NCBI RefSeq assembly: GCF_040744945.1
Contig: NZ_CP160453.1
Span: 558,001-622,000, forward strand
Length of the DNA stretch: 64,000 nt
Source: Saccharothrix sp. HUAS TT1
Lineage (GTDB): Bacteria; Actinomycetota; Actinomycetes; Mycobacteriales; Pseudonocardiaceae
Direction of reading: 5' to 3'
Positions 56,971 to 64,000 of this stretch are shown here, one piece after another; within the stretch, counting starts at the first letter, position 1; every line of letters begins with the position of its first letter. The notes below the pieces were generated by a model, which saw nothing but the letters and a program-made list of their open reading frames with translations, did not search any database and was not told where the DNA came from. The translations under genes were made by a program, and so were the position numbers.

Positions 56971-57477
56971 GTGCACCTGGAGACCGGCCGGTTGGCGTTG
57001 CGGGGGTTCGTGGAGTCCGATGTGGACTCGTTGGCGTGGTTGCTCGGCGAGCCGCGGGTGATGCGGTTCATCGAGGACGGCAAACCGGTGTCGCGGGCCG
57101 ACGTGGAGCGGGTCGTGCTGCCGAAGGTGCTCGGCGGCGGCTGGTGGGCGGCGCACGAGAAGGCGTCCGGCGCGTTCATCGGCTGGTTCGAGCTGAGCGC
57201 GGCGGGCGCGGGTGCGGCCGAGTTGGGCTATCGGCTGCACCCCGACTTCTGGGGTCGCGGTTACGCCACCGAGGGCGCGTCGGCGTTGGTGGAGCACGCG
57301 CGGGCGACCGGGGTGGAGCGGGTCGTGGGGTACGCGATGGTGGTGAACACCGGGTCGCGGCGGGTGCTGGAGAAGGTGGGGCTGGAGCACGTGCGGACGT
57401 TCCACGAGGAGTGGCCGGAGCACGTCGAGGGCGCCGAACACGGCGACGTGGAATACGCTCTCCAGCTCCGCCCCTGA
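56971..57477 (+). CDS. RimJ/RimL-type GNAT acetyltransferase
   Basis: The 168-aa protein has RLALRGFVESDVDSLAWLL at the start, LGYRLHPDFWGRGYATEGASALVEHA (acetyl-CoA loop RGYATE) and NTGSRRVLEKVGLEHVR. It probably acetylates a ribosomal-protein or other N-terminus, or a small amine. GACAAT is 6 nt before the GTG. It is 14 bp after the permease stop. Confidence 0.82.
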   Translation: MHLETGRLALRGFVESDVDSLAWLLGEPRVMRFIEDGKPVSRADVERVVLPKVLGGGWWAAHEKASGAFIGWFELSAAGAGAAELGYRLHPDFWGRGYATEGASALVEHARATGVERVVGYAMVVNTGSRRVLEKVGLEHVRTFHEEWPEHVEGAEHGDVEYALQLRP

Positions 57478-57537
57478 CCCCGTGCGGATACCCGAAGCCC
57501 GCCGACCGCTGATGTGCGGGTTCGAGCATTTCCTTGT

Positions 57538-57564
57538 GCGCCAACGGAGTTACAACGTTGGCGC
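57538..57564. promoter_or_regulatory. Inverted repeat before the secreted protein gene
   Basis: GCGCCAACG and CGTTGGCGC are perfect 9-bp arms around GAGTTACAA, about 100 bp before the ATG. It may be a repressor operator or a 5'-UTR stem. No other feature was seen in 57478-57663. Confidence 0.45.
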
Positions 57565-57663
57565 GATCGAGTGGCGCGCGGTCTGTCCGGTATCAACCCC
57601 TTTCGCCGCAAATCCTCCTCACGTGCCGCGGGCCCTGCCCCGCGGCGCAGGAGGAGGGAACGC

Positions 57664-59250
57664 ATGTCCACGAGACGACGGGGAGCGACGCTGCTCGCCC
57701 TGTCCGGGATGCTGGGCGCCGCCGCGCTCACCGGCGCCACCGCCGCGACCGCGACCGCGGCCGGCGAACTGCCCATCTACGCCGTCCGCTCCGAGGGCCT
57801 GACCCTGGACCAGGCGACGGCCCTGCAGCGGGCGTTCGGGTTGAAGACCGTCGAACGCACGCGCGAGGGCGTCGTCACGTTCACCGACGAGGCCCGTCAC
57901 CTGCACGTGCCCGGCATCGACCGCGGCGCGGGCGCGCCCGACGAGAGCGGTCGGGCGACCCGGCAGACCCAGCTCGACCTCAACGCGATCCGAGCGCTGC
58001 GGGGCGTGCCCCTGGCCGACGCGACCAAGCGCGTCACGGAAGCCCTGCGCGGCGTCGGGCTGCTGCCCGCCAACGCCACGGCGAGCGCGTCGCACACGGT
58101 GGTCGAGATCCACGACGCCAACGGCAACCCGGTGATCAGCGGCCAGCTGGACACCACGGTGTCGTTCGCGTTCCAGCTCGACGGCATCCCGCTGGAGGGG
58201 CCGGGTTCCAAGGTCCGGGTCTCCCTGGACGGCACGGGCGCGGTCACCCAGCTCACCTACGCCACCCGCACCCTCGCCGCCGTCGGCACGAAGCCGGTGG
58301 TGGACCTCCAGGAGGGCTACCGCAAGTGCGCCGAGGTCCTGGGCGCCAACTCGCTCGGTTCGGTGGAGTACACCTACGCGAACAACATGCTCGGCACCGG
58401 CACCACGCACCTGGAGCCGTACTTCCGCTGCCAGGGCGCGGACACCGCCGAGTCGTCGCCGGTGATCTACCTGCCCGCCCTCGTCGGCAGCACCGCCCCG
58501 CCGCTCGACCCGTCCGTGCCGCCCCGCTCGGCCACCCGTTCCGACGTGGGCGCGCAGTGGACCACCCGGATCGACGTCGGCAGCTCGGGCACCGGGACGT
58601 GCCAGGGCCTGCCGAACGTCCCGGCCGACGTCAACGGCTTCAACAGCCGGTTCACCAGCGCCGGCATCCCGGTGCAGCACAGCTGGACCGGCGGGAACAC
58701 GTGGGAGCAGGACTTCAAGGACCCGGCGTTCCCCGGCGGCCAGGACCACCTGTACGCCGACGACGTCGACCTGAACTACCACCGCGGGCTGGGCGGCGCG
58801 TTCGGCCTGTCGTTCGCCGGGTGCAGCGCCGTCAACGACAGCACGCTGCGCAACACCGAGGCGCGCTGGGGCAACCGGGACGCCGAGTGGATGAGCCTGC
58901 ACACGCCGAACCTCCTCCAGCCGACCGCGAGCGGCCAGGCGTGGTGGCAGCGGTGGGGCCAGGCGTTCCGGGGGCTGCACCAGATCAACAGCTTCGAGAC
59001 CAGCGTGGTGCAGTGCGGCGCGTTCGGCACCAGGTACGCCAACTACCTGCTGACCAACAAGCTGAAGGTGCGCGTGGCGTGGTCCCGCGCGGCGATCGAC
59101 ACCCAGCCGTCGTGGGTGCGGTGGGCGACCATGGGTCCGATCGGCAACTCGTGGATCGCCAACTTCGACGACCACTTCTGGGGCATGGGTCCGGTCGGGC
59201 CGGACACGCTGCCCACGGTGGGGTACTGGAAGATCTCCGGCGCCAGCTGA
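57664..59250 (+). CDS. Secreted protein, DUF6345-like
   Basis: The 528-aa protein has a signal peptide (ATLLALSGMLGAAALTGATA) and two domains. The second (about 300-520) resembles DUF6345 in order: DDVDLNYHRGLGGAFGLSF, EARWGNRDAEWMSLHTPNLL, then WWQRWGQAFRGLHQIN. In that family I expect a HGH motif and a Cys before LL; here YHRGLG and HTPNLL appear, so a peptidase site would be lost. I am not certain of the family. Strong SD GGAGGAGGGA precedes the ATG. Confidence 0.55.
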   Translation: MSTRRRGATLLALSGMLGAAALTGATAATATAAGELPIYAVRSEGLTLDQATALQRAFGLKTVERTREGVVTFTDEARHLHVPGIDRGAGAPDESGRATRQTQLDLNAIRALRGVPLADATKRVTEALRGVGLLPANATASASHTVVEIHDANGNPVISGQLDTTVSFAFQLDGIPLEGPGSKVRVSLDGTGAVTQLTYATRTLAAVGTKPVVDLQEGYRKCAEVLGANSLGSVEYTYANNMLGTGTTHLEPYFRCQGADTAESSPVIYLPALVGSTAPPLDPSVPPRSATRSDVGAQWTTRIDVGSSGTGTCQGLPNVPADVNGFNSRFTSAGIPVQHSWTGGNTWEQDFKDPAFPGGQDHLYADDVDLNYHRGLGGAFGLSFAGCSAVNDSTLRNTEARWGNRDAEWMSLHTPNLLQPTASGQAWWQRWGQAFRGLHQINSFETSVVQCGAFGTRYANYLLTNKLKVRVAWSRAAIDTQPSWVRWATMGPIGNSWIANFDDHFWGMGPVGPDTLPTVGYWKISGAS

Positions 59251-59608
59251 CCGCCTGACCGACTGACGGCTCTGATCACCTGATCACCTGATCACCTGAT
59301 CGTCTTGACCGTCTTGGCCGTCTGACAACGCATCGCAGGGGTCCCCTCCCAGGGGACCCCTGCTTTGATTCTGCCGGCGGGGCAAGACGATTCCCGTAAC
59401 GACGGCCAGGGCTGTGGACAGGTCAGCACAACCCGTGCCTCGGCCCTGGCACACCCGATCCCCGCCGCGGTCGGCCGGTCGGGTCGATCACCGGAATGCG
59501 TTGTCGGAACACCGGAACGCCGCTCGTAGTCGCGGTGGGGCAGAGCCGGGGGGCAGCCGCCCTCGAAGAACTGTGGACAACGGCGGCGGACGACCGTGGC
59601 GGCGCAGG
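59251..59608. other. Gene-free region between the secreted protein and thiQ
   Basis: Three tandem TGATCACC units lie at 59273-59296, then the terminator. The remaining 245 bp (59364-59608) hold no gene or strong hairpin; two CACCGGAA words near 59500 are the only repeats. It is bordered by the 3' ends of both neighbours. Confidence 0.6.
59335..59363 (+). terminator. Intrinsic terminator of the secreted protein gene
   Basis: A perfect 13-bp stem (GCAGGGGTCCCCT and inverse) with a CCC loop is followed by TTTGATT. Confidence 0.85.
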
Positions 59609-60579
<971 letters not shown>

Positions 60580-60580
<1 letters not shown>

Positions 60581-62193
60581 CAGAACTCCCCGCCGCTCGG
60601 CACGCGCAGCCGCTCGATCACCAGCACGGCCGCCGTGGTCACCACCATCAGCACCGCGCACGCCGCGTAGGCCATCTGGCTGTTCAGCTCACCGGGCCGC
60701 GACATCAGCCGGGCGATCACCACCGGCAACGTCGGCGCGTCCGGCCGGGCCAGGAAGCTCGTCGCGCCGAACTCCCCCAGCGCCACCACGAACCCGAACC
60801 CGGCCGCCGCCAGCAGCGACCGCGCCGCCAGCGGGAAGTCCACCTCGCGCCACACCCGCCACGGGCTCGCGCCCAGCGTCGCCGCCGCCTGCCGCAGCCG
60901 CTCGTCCACCGCCCGCAGCACCGGCAGCACGATCCGCACGATCAGCGGCGTCACCACCAGCGCCTGCGCCAGCGGCACCAGCAGCGGTGACGTGCGGAAG
61001 TCGCCGGGCAGCGCGTCCATGGTGACCAGGTAGCCGAAGCCGAGGGTCACCGCGGACACGCCCAGCGGCAGCATCAGCGCCGTGTCCAGGGTCTCGGCGA
61101 ACCACGACCCGTGCCGCCGCAGGCCCACCAGCACGACCGCCGACACCACCCCGACCAGCAGCGCCACCAGCGTCGCGTCGGTCGCGACCCGCACCGAGCG
61201 CACCGCCGCGTCCAGCCCGGACACCGCCAGCGTGCCGCGCTCACCGGTGCCGGCCAGCGCCGCGTACCCGGCGAAGCTCCAGCCGTCCCGGGTGGCCAGC
61301 GACCTCACCACCAGCCCCACCACCGGCGTGAGCAGCGCCGACACCACGAGCCAGGCCGCCACGACCACGGCCCACTCACCGCCCGCGGGCCGCCTGGGAG
61401 GTTCCACCCGCAGCGGCAGCGACTTCTCCCGCCTGCGCCGCGCCAGCCCGCCGACCACCAGCACCGCGATCACCGCCGCGAACTGCACCAGCGACAGCGC
61501 CGCCGCGCCGGACAGGTCGAACAGCTCGACCGTGCGCAGGTAGATCTCGGTCTCCAGGGTGCGGTGCCGCGCGCCGCCGAGCACCAGCACCACGCCGAAG
61601 CTGGTGGCGCAGAACAGGAACACCACCGACGCGGCCGACCCGATCGCCGGCGCCAGCGACGGCAGCACCACGGACGTGAACGCGCGCAGCCGTGACGCGC
61701 CCAGCGCCCGTGCCGCGTCCTCCGCCCGCCGGTCGACCCGCGCCCACAGGCCGCCGACCGTGCGGGCGACCACGGCGACGTTGAAGAACGCGTTGGCCAG
61801 CACGATCGGCAGCACGCCGCCGGAAGGCCACAGCGCCCGGAACGCCAGCCCCACCACCACGGTCGGCAGCACGAACGGCACCATCACCGCCGCCCGCACC
61901 ACCCCCGCGCCGCGGACCCGGCAGCGGGCCAGCAGGAACGCCACCGGCAGGCCGGTGACCAGCGCCAGCGCCGTCGCCGCCGCGGCCTGGCCGAGGGTGA
62001 ACCCGATCAGGTCCCAGGTGTCGGCGCGGGCCAGGACCGGCAGCACGCCGCCCTCGCCGAGGCCGAGCCCGACGATCGCCGCCACCGGCCAGGCGAAGAA
62101 CACGCCCAGGAACGCCAGGGGCAGCAGCGCGGCCAGCGACCAGGCGAGCCTCGGACCCGGTCCCGACCTCAGCCCTGGACCAGCGTGCGCCAC
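60580..62193 (-). CDS. thiP: Thiamine ABC transporter permease (fused two-domain)
   Basis: The 537-aa permease has about twelve membrane helices in two similar halves, each with an EAA loop (EDAARALGASRLRAFTSVVLP and RQAAATLGASPWRVWREVDFP). This is the ThiP/FbpB-type fused permease. No ATG is available; the GTG at 62193 overlaps thiB by 25 bp and is the best in-frame start, but the start is uncertain. Confidence 0.86.
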
Positions 62194-63203
62194 TGCCGCA
62201 CCCACTGCTCGCGGTTCGCGTCGACCTCGGCGGCGGGCAGCGACCGCGCGGTGGCGGGCAGCGGCGCGGCCTTCGCCCACGCCTCGGGCAGCGCGACGCC
62301 CTCGCGGGACGGGTAGACGTACATCTGGCCCGGCACGTCAGCCTGCACTTTCTCGCCGAGCAGGAAGTCGAGGACCTTGCGCGCGTCCTCGGGGTTCTTC
62401 GCGCCCTTCAGCACGCCCGCGTACTCGACCTGGCGGTAGCAGGTGTCCAGCAGCGCCTTGGTGCGCGGCGCGCCGTCGTCGCCGATCTCCGCCGACGGCG
62501 AGGACGCGTAGGACACCACGATCGGCCGCGGCCCCTTGCCGCTGGAGCCGGAGAAGTCCTGGGTGTACGCCTCCTCCCAGCCGCTGACGACCTTCACGCC
62601 GTTGGCCTTGAGCTGACCCCAGTAGTTCGTCCAGTTGTCGCCGAACTGGTCGATCGTGCCGAGCAGGAACGCCAGGCCGGGCGAGGAGGTGGCCGGGTCC
62701 TCGACCACCAGCATGTCCCGGTACTTGGGGTCGGCCAGGTCGGCGTACTGCTCGGGCTCGCCGATGTCCTTGAAGGCGGCGACGTCGATGTTCAGGCACA
62801 CGTCGCCGACGTCCACCGCGTGCAGCCGGTTCGGCGGGTCGAGCTGGTAGCGCTGCGCGCCCTTCTGCGCCTCGGGGCTCGCGTACTCCTCGAACACGTC
62901 CTCCGCCAACGCGCGCGAGGCGAACGTGGAGTCCACGCCGAAGGCGACGTCGCCGATCGGGGCGTCCTTGGTGAGCACCAGCTTGTTGGTGACCTCGCCG
63001 GCGTCACCACTGGCCAGCGGCTTGATCGTGATGCCGGTCCCGGTCTTGAACTCCTCCAGCAGCTCGGGCGTGAGGGCGAACGAGTCGTGCGTCACCAGCG
63101 TGACGACCCGCTCCCCCGGCGCCGGCGCGTCCGAGGTGGTCACCGAACAGGCGGTGAGCAGCGCGAACGCGGTCACTGCGGGCAGCACTCGTCGGAACAT
63201 CAT
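62169..63203 (-). CDS. thiB: Thiamine-binding lipoprotein
   Basis: The 344-aa protein has a lipoprotein signal (LPAVTAFALLTACS) and the ThiB-like start VVTLVTHDSFALTPELLEEF, with DVAFGVDSTFASRAL and YASSPSAEIGDDGAP, typical of the thiamine/iron-type solute-binding family. It captures thiamine or a phosphate ester outside the membrane. Two ATGs in tandem begin it, 3-6 nt after GGGAGAG of the riboswitch end. Confidence 0.88.
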   Translation of the reverse strand: MMFRRVLPAVTAFALLTACSVTTSDAPAPGERVVTLVTHDSFALTPELLEEFKTGTGITIKPLASGDAGEVTNKLVLTKDAPIGDVAFGVDSTFASRALAEDVFEEYASPEAQKGAQRYQLDPPNRLHAVDVGDVCLNIDVAAFKDIGEPEQYADLADPKYRDMLVVEDPATSSPGLAFLLGTIDQFGDNWTNYWGQLKANGVKVVSGWEEAYTQDFSGSSGKGPRPIVVSYASSPSAEIGDDGAPRTKALLDTCYRQVEYAGVLKGAKNPEDARKVLDFLLGEKVQADVPGQMYVYPSREGVALPEAWAKAAPLPATARSLPAAEVDANREQWVRQWRTLVQG

Positions 63204-63205
63204 CT

Positions 63206-63297
63206 CTCCCTACACCGGCATGACCCGGATCAGGTGTGGACGGTCGAAGGCTCGCGCGCCTTCCTCTCAGCCCGGCGCAACACCGGACTCCCGTGGT
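63206..63297 (-). promoter_or_regulatory. TPP riboswitch (THI box)
   Basis: Read on the minus strand the region has GGCTGAGAGG (THI core 1), then ACCTGATCCGGGTCATGCCG and GTAGGGAG (core 2), with the expected variable arm between. The last stem overlaps the thiB SD, so thiamine pyrophosphate would probably block translation of thiB. Confidence 0.93.
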
Positions 63298-63337
63298 GAA
63301 CGCGCAGCCTACCCCGCGCGGTGGCACGATCGGTCCC

Positions 63338-63631
63338 ATGGCCGAACTGCTGACCGACGACCAGGTGACCGCCGCGCTGGGGTCGCTGCCCTCGTGGCGC
63401 GCGCAGGACGCCGCGCTGGTGCGCACGGTGGAGCTGGACAGCTTCGCGCGGGCGTTGCAGGTGGTGAACCGGGTAGCGGAGATCGCCGAGAACGACGACC
63501 ACCACCCGGACATCGACATCCGCTGGCGCACGCTGACGTTCCGCTGCAGCACGCACTCGACCGGCGGGATCACCGCGCTGGACGTGTCCCTAGCGGAGGA
63601 GATCGACGGAGTGCTCGACGTCCTCGGTTGA
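63338..63631 (+). CDS. phhB: Pterin-4a-carbinolamine dehydratase
   Basis: The 97-aa protein has the family core FARALQVVNRVAEIAENDDHHPDIDI, with the His-His pair and the Asp/Trp region RWRTLTF, then LSTHSTGGITALD. It dehydrates 4a-hydroxytetrahydrobiopterin, or acts as a dimerisation partner. CACGAT is 7 nt before the ATG with no SD. M. tuberculosis has it next to pimE (Rv1159A). It overlaps the convergent gene by 42 bp. Confidence 0.9.
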   Translation: MAELLTDDQVTAALGSLPSWRAQDAALVRTVELDSFARALQVVNRVAEIAENDDHHPDIDIRWRTLTFRCSTHSTGGITALDVSLAEEIDGVLDVLG

Positions 63632-64000
63632 CCGCTGCCGCAGGACCACGGCGATCGTGACGAGGGTGAGCACGCCCACCGCCGGGTAGACCCAGCCCAG
63701 CGCCGCGTAGTACCAGGGGCGCGGGATGACCCAGATCGACGGCTGCGCGTTGAGCAGGAACGAGATCAGGTAGCTGCCGATCGCCAGGAGCCACGCCACC
63801 GCCGTGACGGCCGCCAGCCGGTGCTTGGCCGCGTACAGCAGCCACATCAGGGCGGGCGCCGCCCAGACCCAGTGGTGGCTCCAGGAGATCGGCGAGACCA
63901 GCAGGCCGAGGAACTGCACGGCCACGATCATCGCCAGCACGTCCTGGGCCTTGACGGCCGCGTGCAGCGCGAACCCGGCGAGCACCGCCGCGACCACCAC
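63590..64000 (-). CDS. pimE: GT87 mannosyltransferase, PimE-like (C-terminal part)
   Basis: The last 136 codons are present; the N-terminus is beyond the right edge. The segment has at least four membrane helices (VVAAVLAGFALHAAV; MIVAVQFLGLLVSPISWSHHWVW; AVTAVAWLLAIGSYLISFLL; AALGWVYPAVGVLTLVTIAVVL) and the GT87 motif SPISWSHHWVW. With phhB next to it, as in M. tuberculosis, it is most likely PimE, which adds a mannose in phosphatidyl-myo-inositol mannoside synthesis. The gene symbol is inferred from context. Confidence 0.75.
   Translation of the reverse strand: MVVAAVLAGFALHAAVKAQDVLAMIVAVQFLGLLVSPISWSHHWVWAAPALMWLLYAAKHRLAAVTAVAWLLAIGSYLISFLLNAQPSIWVIPRPWYYAALGWVYPAVGVLTLVTIAVVLRQRSTEDVEHSVDLLR

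Noticed and set aside
59273-59301. TGATCACC tandem repeat as a regulatory array
   Set aside because: Only three 8-bp copies beyond the stop codon; likely slippage.
59400-59608. CTGTGGACA words as DnaA boxes of an origin
   Set aside because: They do not match TTATCCACA well and there is no dnaA/dnaN context.

Overview
The window is chromosomal DNA of a very high-G+C actinomycete, most likely a member of the Pseudonocardiales (Saccharothrix/Actinosynnema/Lentzea-like). The evidence is third-position G/C bias in every gene, mycothiol synthesis (mshB), methylglucose-lipopolysaccharide and PIM genes (gpgS, lpqW, pimE), FolP2, a SigE/RseA/HtrA/TatB stress cluster, and a gene order that runs roughly parallel, in reverse, to the Mycobacterium tuberculosis Rv1159-Rv1232c segment. 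The genus is inference; the synteny is from memory of the M. tuberculosis map. No prophage, plasmid, tRNA, rRNA, CRISPR array or insertion sequence was found.

Layout. 1-5.4 kb: 5' part of a CitE-like lyase, an antibiotic-phosphotransferase-like kinase, a soluble MgtE-N/PRC/CBS protein with a DUF1003 membrane protein, a MarR regulator, and mrp. 5.4-9.4 kb: envelope-stress block tatB, htrA, rseA, sigE. 9.6-17 kb: O-methyltransferase, divergent glgC/glgA, a lipoprotein, a LysR relic carrying a 13-copy minisatellite, pepA and DUF3117. 17-21 kb: PaaX/EchA, tag, SRPBCC, a DivIVA-like protein, and a PadR pair. 21-26.4 kb: cydABDC with unusually short CydA and CydB. 26-38.9 kb: gpgS-folP2, a secreted S15-type hydrolase, an AlkZ-like protein, two LOG proteins, dapE/dapD/dapC, ferredoxin, and mshB. 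39-49.3 kb: oppABCDF, lpqW, typA. 49.4-59.3 kb: a small Cys/Lys protein behind a DtxR/IdeR-like box, an auxiliary trpS under a complete Trp attenuator, an MprAB-like two-component system divergent from a LolA-like/ABC module, and a secreted protein. 59.6-64 kb: thiBPQ under a TPP riboswitch, phhB, and the C-terminal part of a GT87 (PimE-like) protein.

How the parts connect. Three 11-bp-spaced TCTCA(G/C) repeats precede sigE, and four precede the MprA-like response regulator. This suggests that one two-component system controls itself, the divergent LolA/ABC module and the sigE-rseA-htrA stress pathway. Many genes lack a Shine-Dalgarno sequence and have a TANNNT hexamer 6-8 nt before the start codon, so leaderless transcription looks widespread. 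A second set of four genes has CACGAT at the same place.

The least explained structures are non-coding. Two palindromic arrays of 12-bp words with exact 22-bp spacing fill the gaps between convergent genes (dapD/dapC and trpS/nudix), with paired changes in opposite arms. A 187-nt nested fold-back containing a perfect 31-bp stem lies between oppF and mshB. These, with the iron-box small protein, are the best candidates for something undescribed.
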